Source: Chrysopilus asiliformis
Lineage: Eukaryota > Arthropoda > Insecta > Diptera > Rhagionidae
Assembly (NCBI GenBank): GCA_964034945.1
Contig: OZ035960.1
Coordinates: forward strand, 66,798,936-66,862,935
Reading direction: 5' to 3'
DNA length: 64,000 nt
Shown here: piece after piece, positions 33,698 through 44,231 of the stretch
Layout of the letters: each line of letters starts with the position of its first letter
How positions within the stretch are numbered: the first letter of the stretch is position 1
Translations under genes and position numbers: made by a program
The notes under the pieces: generated by a model
The model's input: the letters and a program-made list of their open reading frames with translations, nothing else
Told to the model about the DNA's origin: nothing
Database searches by the model: none

Positions 33698-34194
33698 TGT
33701 CGTGTTGTGTGTTGTGGGACATATACACTTTACACAAAATGAAACACTGTATAAATTTTACTTTCAATTTATTTAAGTAACACTTTTCTAATAGGTAATT
33801 ACAATTTTCGATTAACTTAATGAAATTAATAATTTACTAAAAAAGAACGTCCGACTACTTCCGTGATCAAATCAGACCTCTCTTGTTAACTGACTGGATC
33901 GATCACCGATCGATTACCATTACAAAGTCCAATGTTCTGGTTTGACATTAAATCTTTTAGTTATTGGGAAATACAATTATTTGGTGACCAAGCTATATCA
34001 GCTTAAGATTTGGGTCACTACTTTTATAATTGCTTAACTTACATTAATTACAATTATTATTAATTTATTGAACTTTGAAGACATGCGGAAGTTCGCATAT
34101 TCATGTTTTCCATTATTCGTACGATGAACCCAAGTTAACCGAGGGTGCAAAGTACATAATTCTTATTTAAACATGAAAATACCTACTCACCACA
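33698..34194 (-). repeat. 3' LTR of the minus-strand gypsy element
   Basis: Element-sense ends are TGTGGTGAGTAGG and ACACGACA. It is about 14 bp shorter than the other LTR because of a change near 33708-33716 (element 3' end). Confidence 0.88.
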
Positions 34195-34208
34195 TTCCTC
34201 CCCCTTTT
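34195..34208 (-). promoter_or_regulatory. Polypurine tract
   Basis: Minus strand AAAAGGGGGAGGAA lies directly before the 3' LTR, the expected plus-strand primer for retroelement cDNA. Confidence 0.8.
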
Positions 34209-34829
34209 GAAAAAGAAAAATTTGTTTTTCTACAAATCATCCTCCTCGGTAAATTTTATGTTATATTTATTCTTATGTGCTATTTTAACAAAATTACTTT
34301 AAAAAGGTATGGATTTTCAAATCATAATATGAATATATAAAAAAAAACGCTGACAACATTAGTTTACGTATATAATATTAAGATTACAAAAAAAAAATTT
34401 TTTTTATTTTTAATTTAACAAAATTACTTTAAGAATATTTTTATTTTACCATAATTGGCTTAACTTTAAAAAAAAAATACAATAAATCTATTTAATGACT
34501 GTATATTTTCCTTTGAGTGAACATTCTCAAAAGAAATGAACTTTCGGTACTTTCTTTGCCTATGCAGCATACCGATACTAGTATAATCAATCCTGCAAAA
34601 TGTGTTATTGAAAATTCGACATGTGAGGCTACTTTTCGAAAGTTCCTATTTTTCCTAGTGTCTGATTTTATTCCTTTATCTGACTCTCGCTTACGCGAGT
34701 TTCATTCTTCTAAGCCTAATTCAATGATTTGTTGGTTAACTCTTTTTAAGTATCTTTAATTACCTAATACGAATAGACTATTTATTTTTAATACTATTAT
34801 TCTATATTTCTTTTTGATACTATTATTGT
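34209..34829 (-). other. A/T-rich stretch between integrase and polypurine tract
   Basis: About 620 bp with no coding frame beyond chance. By position it is where an env frame would lie in errantiviruses, but nothing env-like is seen. Confidence 0.5.
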
Positions 34830-35869
34830 TTAATCGAAATATGGTTTTAAACGATTGTTGTGTACTCTTCTCTTCTTTTTCCTAATTGATAACACCGAAT
34901 TTACATCGTTGGGAATATATACTATTACATAAGATCTTGTCCATATTTGGCTTAATTTTCCTTTTCGAGCGGCATCTTTTAACAGTACCTTATGCCCTAC
35001 ATGATATCTTATCTTCGGATTGGCTCTCTTATCATAATATTCCTTATTGTTGGTCTTGCTGGTAATCAAACTATCCCTAGCGATCTTATAACCCTCTTGC
35101 AGTTTTCTTCTCAAATCGAATACATAATTTTCGTAATTATAAACCGGTTCGGGTTCTCGTTTCAATTCCGTTGGAATTGCAGGAGTGAATCCAAATAAAA
35201 CTTCCATTGGAGTAAACCCGGTACTACGATGCACTGTAGTGTTATGTACGAACATGGCCTGACGAAGATGCTGGTTCCATGTTCTTGGGTTCTTGTCTAC
35301 AAAAGTTCTTAGATATTCCACTAAGTCTTTGTGACTCCTCTCCAAGGCTCCGTTACTTTGCGGATGATACGCCGTTGTTTGCAATTTTTTAATTTTCAGT
35401 AATTTGCAAACCTGTTTGAATATGTCACTCAAAAAATTAGAACCCTGGTCCGTTAACAACGACTTAGGAATTCCGTACCTACTTATGATTTGATCAAAAA
35501 ACACTCTGGCTACCGTGGTCGCTTCGATGTCACACAGAGCATAACAATCCGTGAATCTCGTGAGATCGTCCTGGAATGTAAGGATCCTTCTGGGGTTTCC
35601 TCTAGAGGACCTACTATATCTAGAGACACCTTTTTAAATGGAGTTAGCGATGTTGATGATATCATCAGTGGTACAACATGCGCTTTGCCCTGCTTGTTTT
35701 TCTGACAAGAGTCACACCGCTTGATGTACTCCAGAACATCGTTAAACATGCCTTTCCATTTGAATGCTCTTCTAATATTGTTAAAGGTCTTTGCTACTCC
35801 CCGATGTCCGCCTAAAGGACTGTCATGGTATGCCCTGATTACTTTTAGTATTTCCTCCCTGTCGTTAAG
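34830..35869 (-). pseudogene. pol: Integrase of the minus-strand gypsy element
   Basis: Two frames: 35510-35869 has the zinc-binding HDSPLGGHRGVAKT...CDSC region and the first catalytic Asp in SLDIVGPLEE; 34830-35504 has LTDQGSNFLSD (second Asp) and PQSNGALERSH (Glu), then a C-terminal region with KVLLKDAARKGKL. A one- or two-base shift near 35575-35590 separates them, otherwise the domain is complete. The Tigger begins at 35872, so the upstream continuation is at 54819. The gene codes for the strand-transfer enzyme of the element but is inactive. Confidence 0.85.
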
Positions 35870-36251
35870 TACAGTAATCCCCGGATAACTGCACATGGGA
35901 AAAATCCTGAATTTCTTGTGCAGTTAGGAGGGTTTGCACTTATGCGGGACCCTTTTTACAGCACGAATTTGTGCGCTTATGCGGGACCCTTTTTATTGCA
36001 CGAAATTGTGCGCTCATGCGGGACCCCCATAATTGCAAAAAAATGTCCGTTTCTAGGATTGAAATACCAACAGTGGCGGTCCTAGCCAAATTTTTAGGTG
36101 GTGCGAGATCTCAAAGTGGCGCCCCTCCAAATACAAAACTTTAGTGTTCCTTCTATGCAGTTGCTTACTCGTCATTTTGCTGCACAGAATTTACATTGAG
36201 ACATTGAATTAAAAAAAAAATAAAAGGACAACCAATTTGATAAAAAAAAAC

Positions 36252-36513
36252 TTAGATGACCACCTTTCTAGCTTTTGCGCTTGCAAATTTTTTTATTAAG
36301 TCGGAATAATTTAACTCCTGGGGAATAGCATTTTCTATGGATAAAATTCCAAGATCTGACAGTCTTTCCTGACACATAGTAGAACGTAGGTAAGTTTTTA
36401 TAAGTTTTAATTTACTGAAACTTCGTTCTCCTTTAGCGACAGTTACAAGTACAGTCAACAAGATACGTAGCGCTGTCCACACATTCGGAAAAATATCCTG
36501 CCAATCATTTTGT
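36252..36513 (-). pseudogene. hAT transposase C-terminus
   Basis: Minus-strand frame with ERSFSKLKLIKTYLRSTM and QERLSDLGILSIEN, the hAT C-terminal dimerization domain. It joins in frame with 44404-44665 when the piggyBac and one TTAA are disregarded. Stop at 36252. Confidence 0.85.
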
Positions 36514-36823
36514 TTAACCCGCATCCATCGTTTGTATCAATTTGATACAAATTTAGAATATTAATTATTATATTGTTTCAACGTTTGAATAATTTCAGTT
36601 GCATTTTTGGCTACCTTCCTAACTTTTCAAAACATAAAAAAAACATTTAACAGATGCCGCAAAATGTACCGTTAGGGTTCTACAAAATTTGTAACAAATC
36701 CAACGGTATGTATCATTTTGATACACGTGCCAATTTTGTTATCACCTGCATTGCATTCAGTTGTTTATTGAAGCTTGTTGAATAATTCGTTTTTTTTTAT
36801 CAAAAAAAATAAAAAAATTCATA

Positions 36824-36946
36824 ATGGCTAGTACGTCAAGTGAAGATATATCTGGTAGTGATATTGAAAGTTATCCATATGGAAATTATGTACCAAACGA
36901 AAGTGATTCAAATGATGAAGATGATTTTGTGGATCAAGAATCATGA
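36824..36946 (+). pseudogene. piggyBac transposase N-terminus
   Basis: A 40-residue acidic start (MASTSSEDISGSDIESYPYG then a D/E/S-rich stretch) typical of piggyBac transposase N-termini, ending at TGA. The catalytic region is deleted. Confidence 0.55.
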
Positions 36947-37724
36947 GAACAATCAATTTTAGTACCTGACTCATGGCTTCAATCAAAAGATACATAAAAT
37001 CAGTACACAGTAAAAAATAATCATGTAATTTTACAACGATAATCGTTGGCAACTTTTGTGCCAACGATAATTGTTGCAAAGTTCCACATTCGATGGAGAA
37101 GTGCCCAATGAATGTGTAAAAATGCCATATAATGAGTAACTACGGCAATTGCAAAAATCCAATTTATAAAAGGAGAATTACATAACTTGTATGTAAAATT
37201 AACTAACACATGTGTACAGTTTACCTCGTTACTGTGTAAAAAATACACTAGAGATGTGTAAGAGTGCATTTTATAATAGTAAATTCTACATAATACACTG
37301 GAAAGCTGTAAAATTTCAATTTTAATAAAAAAAAAACCAAAAATTTAATTTAGATTGTTTTATTCAAATGTAAATATAGAAAATAAACATCATTCAATTT
37401 TTAATCGGAATTTTTACATTAATATTTTTACATTAACTGCTCGTTTTCCATAAGGAGTAGAAGCACCTTATCACCAAAATATTCCAAAGTAGCGTCATTC
37501 TCAATTTCAGCCCCATCCTCTTCAAGAACTAAGCGCGAGCCATTAAGGCCGATAGCATTTGCTGTGCAATAAAATATCAATAAATAGGTTTTCTATCAAA
37601 CGAAACAGCTCTTACCTTTCTATACTCAATATTGACTTCTTCTGCTATGAAACATTTTTTGGCGGTTCTTCCATACTTATTCCATACTTTTAGGCATTTA
37701 TTTGGCATCTTCAATTTTTAATAA

Positions 37725-37988
37725 TCAAAATATTTTACCGCACCTTTCGCAATAAAATTTACCGCATTTAACTGATCTATGTTTCACAATATTTTCAAAA
37801 CATTTGATATTTTTAAAACATTCTTCACAAATTAAACAATTAAAAGCTACTCGAACCTTGCCCAAACTGCATGACACTTCTCGATGGAATGACAAAGCAA
37901 AACATGTTTTCCACTTCATGCCTACTCTGTGGAAAAAATACAACAATAACTTGTGCATAACTGCATTTGCGATGTGGAATTTTAACAA
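37725..37988 (-). CDS. Hypothetical Cys-rich protein of the TA-target element
   Basis: An 87-codon frame that I do not recognize. Its C-terminal half has CLICEECF, then HRSVKC and YCERCGKIF: three Cys-x2-Cys-like pairs plus His, plausible as a zinc-binding or DNA-binding module. The N-terminal half is hydrophobic and undistinguished. It could be a remnant of the element's transposase N-terminus or a chance frame. No catalytic domain is visible near it. Confidence 0.3.
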   Translation of the reverse strand: MLKFHIANAVMHKLLLYFFHRVGMKWKTCFALSFHREVSCSLGKVRVAFNCLICEECFKNIKCFENIVKHRSVKCGKFYCERCGKIF

Positions 37989-38462
37989 AATGAGAGTAAA
38001 AACACGTCAAAAAAGAGTGTATTAGTAACTCTCGCAATCATGGCGACTGCTATGGGGGGAATCGGCTGACTACTGTCAGCCCCGTAACCTGTAGTAGGAT
38101 CGTCCCCCCACCGCAACTGGGCCGGTCATGTTTCGGGTAGTTGTGGGTGTGTGGGGCTGATAGTCGTAATGGGGCCCGCTCCATTACGATTCGCAAGTGC
38201 ATGCGTTGCCTCCTCGTGGCGATCACCGGTAACTAGTCTCTCTAGGCCAAAACGCAGCGCTAAAGGAGCAAACCTTGACAAAAAACCCCCAATCCAAGGT
38301 GGAACAGCATATGCTGAGGGATGAATGGCTAGAGGGTTATCTAGTCGCGAATATGCGGACTCAGGATACCTGGCGACCTCCTGTTTTAATCAGCCTTACG
38401 CCCGTAAGGGAGCTCTGCGGGCGCGGACCTTCCCCTTCTCGCCTTACTCGTGGGACCTAAAC

Positions 38463-39878
38463 ATGAATCCGATAAACCAAAACCCTTTGTGTAGTGATGT
38501 CTCATCAAACCCTACCCCTACCCCTATCCCAACCCCCTCCACCCCTAATCCCCCAAATCCCACTCCATCTTCCCCCATCCCCCCAAAATCCCCAACTATA
38601 CAGGGTAATAGGGACACCCCTAAACCCTTCCCTTCGCCGGCTTCATCTCTGACGTCTTCAATATCGCTGAGTGCGCTAAATTTCCGGGAACTTAGCAGTT
38701 CTCTGGATAGCCTGGACACTCTAGTGGAACTGGAGCAATCAGAGGTGAAGAACAGTGCTACTGAGAGTGCGCTGGAGACCGTCAAGTCTTCGGAAGATTC
38801 TCGTAGTGCGAAACCAGATCCGTCAGGAAGAAAGAAGTACGTCTTCTACAAATCTTCGCGACGGTATCTGGAAAAGATGAAGAAAATTGATCCCGCAGCC
38901 TTAAGCGCAAGAGATAAGGCTCTGATGGCAAAGCACCGGAGGGTAGTAGCATCCTTCGAGAATTCGAGGATTGCCAAGGAGGCTCCGGCAAAACCGGAGG
39001 GTGAACTGCCACTCAGCCTGTCTCTTGAGACGAAGGGCAAGCTGATAAAAACCGCAAACCCCCCTGCTAAGGAGGGGATCGCGGCTAGTAGAAAAGGAGG
39101 AGGCAATGCCAGCAAGCAACAGGCGGTTGCTACAGCTAGGGCATCTGCCGGACCCTCAACCTCAACTGGAGCTAACGCCAGCACAAGCAAGAGCTCGGTT
39201 AAGACCAAGAGGGTAAGGTCACAGGGGGAGGAAACGGGCAACGAGCCGAAAAAGCAGAGAACATCTGCTAGCGTAGGCACTGCCGATGTGGGCACCCCCG
39301 ATCATCTTAAAGTGGCCATCGTCGATAACAGTGATCCTGACGGTAAGATCACATACGATCGGTGGCTACTCATAGAAGCCAAAATTCTTGCAGCACTAGC
39401 CGGGGACCCCGAGAAAAGCATCCCTCCAGTTGGATGCACCTTCCACGGGGCCGGCTGGCTGAAAGGGGTCAAGGTGGTCATGTGCGACAGCGAGGAGTCC
39501 TTGAGCTTCCTTTCCAAAACCATTTCCAGTATAGGAGAACTTTGGGAAGGGGCCCAGCTACAGGTCATCCCACGCAGTGCACTGCCGCTGAGACCCAAAG
39601 CTTGGATGTGGATTCCCCCACCGGAACTACCGGACGAATCCATATTGAGAATATTGGAAGCGCAGAACCCTGAAATCTCAGTCAAAAGCTGGAAGATTTT
39701 GAAGTCCCTCAAAGGGGCTAAGGGTAACGGCAAGGACTACCAGATCCTATTGGATCAAAAGTCCAGCCTATCCCTTGCAAAGTCTTCTGGGACCATTCAT
39801 TTTGGCCTGGGAACAGTCAGGGTGAGGCTGGAGGGTCATCATGTTGAACTCGAAGCAGCTGTCAGTGGTGCAGATTAA
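38463..39878 (+). CDS. LINE ORF1 protein (gag-like)
   Basis: RNA-binding partner of the LINE. From ATG 38463 it is 471 codons; an in-frame ATG at 38325 would extend it, but the lower position precedes the low-complexity Pro/Thr/Ser start (NPTPTPIPTPSTPNPP) and seems likelier. A Lys/Ser/Ala-rich middle carries basic patches (KTKRVRSQ, EPKKQRT), perhaps nuclear localization signals. The C-terminal third is a folded region (about 39300-39870) with GAGWLKGVKVVMCDSEES and PPELPDESILRILEAQNP, like the esterase/RRM-type C-termini of insect LINE ORF1. I see no CCHC knuckles. It overlaps ORF2 by 38 bp in another frame. Confidence 0.75.
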   Translation: MNPINQNPLCSDVSSNPTPTPIPTPSTPNPPNPTPSSPIPPKSPTIQGNRDTPKPFPSPASSLTSSISLSALNFRELSSSLDSLDTLVELEQSEVKNSATESALETVKSSEDSRSAKPDPSGRKKYVFYKSSRRYLEKMKKIDPAALSARDKALMAKHRRVVASFENSRIAKEAPAKPEGELPLSLSLETKGKLIKTANPPAKEGIAASRKGGGNASKQQAVATARASAGPSTSTGANASTSKSSVKTKRVRSQGEETGNEPKKQRTSASVGTADVGTPDHLKVAIVDNSDPDGKITYDRWLLIEAKILAALAGDPEKSIPPVGCTFHGAGWLKGVKVVMCDSEESLSFLSKTISSIGELWEGAQLQVIPRSALPLRPKAWMWIPPPELPDESILRILEAQNPEISVKSWKILKSLKGAKGNGKDYQILLDQKSSLSLAKSSGTIHFGLGTVRVRLEGHHVELEAAVSGAD

Positions 39879-42800
39879 TCTGCATCATTGTCAGGCGGCG
39901 ACAGAGGATCTGATGCTTACCCTGACAGAAGATGATATCGACGTGGCTTTAGTCCAGGAACCCTGGTTAGACGGCAATAACAAGATCCTTGGACTGACAC
40001 CTAAAGGGTATGTATTACATTATTGTAAAACTAATGAAAAATTAAGGAGCTGTATCGTCGCCAAGAAAAATATTAACGCTTTCTTTCTAGGTAGCCTCTG
40101 CAGCGGAGATGTCTCGGCAATTTTAATTGAGCAACGGAGAAGAGAGCAATCTCTGATCATTGCTTCAATTTACATGCCATACGAGGAAAGGGATCCACCG
40201 GCAAACAAGGTACGCAGCTTGGTAAGTTTCGCCAGGGACCGCCACCTAAATCTAGTGATGGGATGTGATGCCAACGCTCATCACTCACAATGGGGGAGCA
40301 CGAACATCAACGAACGAGGTGAGTCTTTATTTGAGTACATTCTCTACTCGGATCTTGTTATATGCAATCGAGGCAATAAACCAACATTCATTAACAAGAG
40401 CAGAGAAGAGGTAATTGATATAACACTCGCGACTAGCTACCGAGACTTGAGGGTTGACAATTGGAGAGTATCACCTAAGCACTCCTTTTCGGATCATGCT
40501 AGGATAGTCTTCGGTATTAACTTCTCAAAGGAGGTACCTGAACATTACAGGAATGCTAGGAGAACTGACTGGTTTAAATTCTCGGAGGAAATGAGGCGGG
40601 AGACAGCTGGTCCACATGGACCCACACCCCTCACTGCTTCTTCCATTGAAAAAGTGGTAGGGAAAATTAAACAGAGACTTACCCAAGCCTTTAACGCTTC
40701 CTGTCCGGTAACACGCAGTACCAAAAGCTCGACCACCCCATGGTGGAATAGAGATCTACGGCAACTGCGAGAACAGACTAGAAAACTGTTTAATAAGGCA
40801 AAGTCTACAAAGAGCGAGGAAGCTTGGACCAACTACAAGGCCAGCTTCAATGAGTATAAAAAAGAGATTAGGAGGGCCAAGTGGACATCGTGGAAAGACT
40901 TCTGTTGCTCAATCGAGGAAACACAAGATGCTGCCAGACTCCGAAGGATCCTAAGTAGGACTCCTTCGGCCCCGGTGCTCTTGGAAAATCCAGATGGAAG
41001 CACGACCGAATCAAGCCAGGAAACACTGGACCTCCTAATGAATACCCATTTCCCTGTGGATTGTCAAGGCAGCAATGGTAATTATCATGCTCCAAAAATA
41101 ACGGATAGGGACTTTCGGGTAGCAAATGAGATAATAAATGAACGTTCTGTAGCGTGGGCGATACACTCCTTCAGCCCCTATAAAGCAGCGGGCACGGACG
41201 GAATCATTCCGGCCATGCTTCAGCACGCGTTGCCTTTTATCAAATCTTGGTTGATAAAACTCTTTAGAGGTTGCTTGCTAGCCAGGTATATACCGGAGTG
41301 CTGGAGAGAAGTTCGTGTGGCATTCATCCCCAAGGCTGGGAAACGTTGTCACGTTAAACCAAAGGACTTCCGACCTATAAGTCTTTCATCGTTTTTGCTG
41401 AAAACACTAGAAAGACTTATTGATCTTAGTATTAAGAACTCCTTGGACAGCGGCACAATATCTACGGCCCAACATGCCTACACTAAGGGCAAGTCTGTAG
41501 AGACAGCTCTACACAAGGTTGTGAGAACCTTAGAGGAAACTGCCCATCACAAGGAGTATGCCCTGGCAGCATTCCTGGACATTGAAGGTGCGTTTAATAA
41601 CGTACACACAAGGTCTTTAGTGGGTGCACTCAGGGCACACAATGTCGACGAGATGCTAACTGAGTGGACAGAGCAGTTGCTCAATAGCAGAACAGTCTCG
41701 GCCACCATTGGTATAAGTAACGTAAAGAGAGCGATCAACAGGGGAACACCGCAGGGGGGGATCCTATCACCACTCTTGTGGAATCTAGCCCTGAACGAAA
41801 TTCTCTTATCGTTACAAGAAAAAGGAATAGAAGTTGTTGCGTACGCTGACGATGTGGTCGTTTTGGTAACAGGAAAATTTCTCCCAACACTAAGCGAACT
41901 CATGGAATTAGCACTACGCGATATCACAAAGTGGGCGGAGCGCAATGGTCTTGGGGTTAACCCCTCCAAAACTGAACTAGTGCTCTTCACAAGAAAAAGG
42001 AAGGTACCAACCTTTCAACTTCCAAGGATAGGAACAACCCAACTCAGTCTCTCTCCTGAGGCGAAATACCTTGGTTTAATTCTGGACTCCAAACTATCTT
42101 GGAAAAGGAATACGGAAGAGAGGATGAACAAAGCGTTGTGTGCGTTTTACGCATGTAAAAAAATGATTGGAAGGAATTGGGGCACATCACCGCGCATTAC
42201 CCATTGGTTATACACAGCGGTGATCAGACCTATTCTCACTTACGGATGTCTGGTTTGGTGGCCGACCATGAGGGTCAACTGCCGATATCAAACCCTTAAC
42301 AAAGTACAAAGACTAGCGGCGCTAGGAACCACAGGAGCTGTTAGATCAACACCAACAGCGGGAATGGAAGCTCTACTGCACCTCATTCCCCTGAATGAGT
42401 ACACGAGGTGTACGGCTGCCAAGAGTGCACTAAGGCTCAGAGAGTCTGGCCTCTGGAAGCACAGTACCTTTGGTCATAATAGCATCCTTAAAAGCGATGA
42501 ATGGGGTATCCCGGACTCTACGGATTACTGTATACCTCACCTGAATATGAATGTGAACTTCTCAGTTTTGATTCCTGAAAGGAGACTTTGGGATCTCGGC
42601 AGCGTCATAGACGAGCAAGAGGTCTCGGTCTACACGGATGGATCTAAGACTGGAGAAGGCACAGGGGCGGGAGTGTTCTCGGATAACCTTGACCTCCAAA
42701 GGAGCTACAAACTGCCTGATGAGAGCAGTGTATTTCAAGCTGAGGTCTACGCCATAAGTGCGGCTGCAAGCTTGATAATGACGAGAGAACTACCCAGAAC

Positions 42801-43464
42801 TAGGGTTTCAATCTACGTCGACAGTCAGGCGGCAATTAAGGCACTGGATTCGTCGACGATCAAGTCAAAGACCGTGTCTAATTGCCGCAGAGCACTTAAT
42901 CAACTCGGCCTCCGACATGCCGTTAGACTTTGCTGGGTCCCCGGGCACAGCAACATATATGGCAATGAGAGAGTCGACGAACTGGCAAAAGTAGGGACCG
43001 AAATGGCTATGGAAAGCGCGGACCGCTCGGTCGAAATGCCGATCGAATGCGCTAAAAGTATAATTGATAGGAAAGGGGTGAACAACATAAATATCCGTTG
43101 GCAAACAAGGAGCGATTGTGTAATCACAAGGTCGCTCTGGCCTAAATTTAATAGGAACAGAACCGACACCCTTCTTAGACTCAGCAGGACCTCCGTAAGG
43201 CTACTCACAGGCTTAATCACGGGGCACTGCCCCCTTGGCGTTATGGCCAGAAGGTGGGGCGCGGCCGCAAATGATTTTTGCCGCAGTTGTGGTGACGAGG
43301 AGGAGCCGGAGACCGTGAAACACTTACTCTGTGAGTGTCCAGCCCTACAAGCACGCCGATATGGGACGCTTGGGGCCAGATTTTACAGTGGGCTGACGGA
43401 GCTTGGCAACCACCCACTCGAGGATATGCTGAGCTTCGTCAACAAGTCGGGCTGGTTCAAATAG
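39841..43464 (+). CDS. LINE ORF2: endonuclease, reverse transcriptase, RNase H
   Basis: 1207 codons without a break. The apurinic-type endonuclease (residues 1-220) shows QINLHHCQAA, VQEPWL, IYMPYEE, GCDANAHHSQWG (about 142) and SDHARIVF (about 217). RT spans about 440-740: AAGTDGIIP, KDFRPISLSS, FLDIEGAFNNV (about 578), GTPQGGILSPLLWNL and catalytic YADDVV (about 668). RNase H at about 925-1050 has YTDGSKTG, QAEVYA, YVDSQAAI and GNERVDELA, with all acidic residues present. A C-terminal CRSCGDEEE...HLLCEC zinc knuckle lies near 1146. The protein would nick target DNA and copy LINE RNA there. Start ATG overlaps the end of ORF1. Confidence 0.93.
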   Translation: MLNSKQLSVVQINLHHCQAATEDLMLTLTEDDIDVALVQEPWLDGNNKILGLTPKGYVLHYCKTNEKLRSCIVAKKNINAFFLGSLCSGDVSAILIEQRRREQSLIIASIYMPYEERDPPANKVRSLVSFARDRHLNLVMGCDANAHHSQWGSTNINERGESLFEYILYSDLVICNRGNKPTFINKSREEVIDITLATSYRDLRVDNWRVSPKHSFSDHARIVFGINFSKEVPEHYRNARRTDWFKFSEEMRRETAGPHGPTPLTASSIEKVVGKIKQRLTQAFNASCPVTRSTKSSTTPWWNRDLRQLREQTRKLFNKAKSTKSEEAWTNYKASFNEYKKEIRRAKWTSWKDFCCSIEETQDAARLRRILSRTPSAPVLLENPDGSTTESSQETLDLLMNTHFPVDCQGSNGNYHAPKITDRDFRVANEIINERSVAWAIHSFSPYKAAGTDGIIPAMLQHALPFIKSWLIKLFRGCLLARYIPECWREVRVAFIPKAGKRCHVKPKDFRPISLSSFLLKTLERLIDLSIKNSLDSGTISTAQHAYTKGKSVETALHKVVRTLEETAHHKEYALAAFLDIEGAFNNVHTRSLVGALRAHNVDEMLTEWTEQLLNSRTVSATIGISNVKRAINRGTPQGGILSPLLWNLALNEILLSLQEKGIEVVAYADDVVVLVTGKFLPTLSELMELALRDITKWAERNGLGVNPSKTELVLFTRKRKVPTFQLPRIGTTQLSLSPEAKYLGLILDSKLSWKRNTEERMNKALCAFYACKKMIGRNWGTSPRITHWLYTAVIRPILTYGCLVWWPTMRVNCRYQTLNKVQRLAALGTTGAVRSTPTAGMEALLHLIPLNEYTRCTAAKSALRLRESGLWKHSTFGHNSILKSDEWGIPDSTDYCIPHLNMNVNFSVLIPERRLWDLGSVIDEQEVSVYTDGSKTGEGTGAGVFSDNLDLQRSYKLPDESSVFQAEVYAISAAASLIMTRELPRTRVSIYVDSQAAIKALDSSTIKSKTVSNCRRALNQLGLRHAVRLCWVPGHSNIYGNERVDELAKVGTEMAMESADRSVEMPIECAKSIIDRKGVNNINIRWQTRSDCVITRSLWPKFNRNRTDTLLRLSRTSVRLLTGLITGHCPLGVMARRWGAAANDFCRSCGDEEEPETVKHLLCECPALQARRYGTLGARFYSGLTELGNHPLEDMLSFVNKSGWFK

Positions 43465-43570
43465 GATCAGCTAGTTTTGATGAAAGGTCTTATGAGTACC
43501 GAAGACATCACAATGGGCCTGTAGGCCTCCGAGTGTAGCGCTGTGCTCACGCCTGGGCGCGCGCGGTCTT

Positions 43571-43587
43571 CTCAACCTAACCTAACC
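43571..43587 (+). repeat. CCTAA tail of the LINE
   Basis: CTCAACCTAACCTAACCTAA at the LINE 3' end, partly shared with the duplication start. The unit is the complement of the arthropod telomere repeat TTAGG. More likely it is a simple-repeat tail made during reverse transcription, as in other I-group LINEs, than telomeric DNA. Confidence 0.7.
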
Positions 43588-44039
43588 TAACTCTCGCAAA
43601 TTACCCAACAAATCGGTTCTTCAAAATTTACAGTTATGTCTGCCTCGGTACATCAAGTAAATGTACACAACTCAAAGTACGTTTACAATATAAAATGTGC
43701 AATTTTCCCTACTTGTGGGTAAAGTTACCAAAGTTGGGTAAAATTTACTTTTCGAGAATTGATTTTTGCATCGATAAATTGTGTAAAAACATGGAAAAGT
43801 GATAGGGCTTTGTAAATTTACCCAAAAAATGTATTAATACATACTTTTTTCAGCAATTCGTGTAAAAAACCCCATTTCTGTGTAATAATCCACTTGGATA
43901 TGGAAAAAAATTCGGGTAATTTTACACGGATTTTTTACAGTGTATATAAAGGATGATTGACTACAAAATATCAGGCGAAGTGCTGCTGATATCACTGATA
44001 ATGGTTTGTATAAATTTGTGTCTTTCTATGGTATCATAT

Positions 44040-44231
44040 GTACCAAAAAAATGATATTCTTCTTAGTACATTGCATACTAAGAAAACTATTCGTGATGAA
44101 AATGCAAAAAAAAACCAGAAATTATTCACTATTATAATGAAACAAAAGTGGGTTTTTTGAAGCAAAACTTATGTAAAAAATTCGTATGTCCTAAACATCA
44201 TTATATTATTTGTGACAAATGTATCTAATTT
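44040..44231 (+). pseudogene. piggyBac transposase C-terminal remnant
   Basis: One frame has KKNDILLSTLHTKKTI and the next KPEIIHYYNETKVGF, the conserved piggyBac segments around the last catalytic region. A frameshift in an A-run near 44110-44117 separates them. It then jumps to a Cys-rich end (CKKFVCPKHHYIICDKC), so an internal deletion is likely. Confidence 0.7.

Larger units (their letters stand above)
38038..43587 (+). mobile_element. Full-length I/LOA-type LINE, apparently intact
   Basis: A complete non-LTR retrotransposon with two overlapping open frames, flanked by the perfect 12-bp duplication TAACTCTCGCAA (38026-38037, 43588-43599). The 5' end is TCATGGCGACTGC. The 3' end is not poly(A) but three CCTAA repeats (about 43574-43590). 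About 425 bp of 5' UTR precede ORF1 if the start at 38463 is used. Endonuclease, RT and RNase H in ORF2 point to the I/LOA assemblage. It is the most recent layer of the nested stack. Confidence 0.92.
37006..43942. mobile_element. Unclassified TIR element with TA target
   Basis: Ends CACAGTAAAAAAT and, inverted, CACTGTAAAAAATCC, flanked by TA (37004-37005, 43943-43944). Without the LINE inside (38038-43587) it is about 1.4 kb. It is studded with TGTGTAAAA/TGTGTAC-type motifs on both strands near both ends (37080-37330 and 43620-43930). It does not match a superfamily I can name: the TA duplication suggests the Tc1/mariner assemblage but the TIR does not. The only candidate gene is the minus-strand frame at 37725-37988. 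Confidence 0.6.

Noticed and set aside
33125..33700. CRISPR-like array from regularly spaced repeats
   Set aside because: It is a contiguous 178-bp satellite without spacers, in a eukaryotic context.
34209..34829. Possible env gene of the minus-strand gypsy
   Set aside because: No long frame, signal peptide or membrane segment is seen.
38444..39733. Several long minus-strand frames opposite LINE ORF1
   Set aside because: They are antisense shadows of a GC-richer coding region, with no domain.
43571..43590. Telomeric TTAGG array
   Set aside because: Only three CCTAA units, sitting exactly at a LINE 3' end before a TSD.
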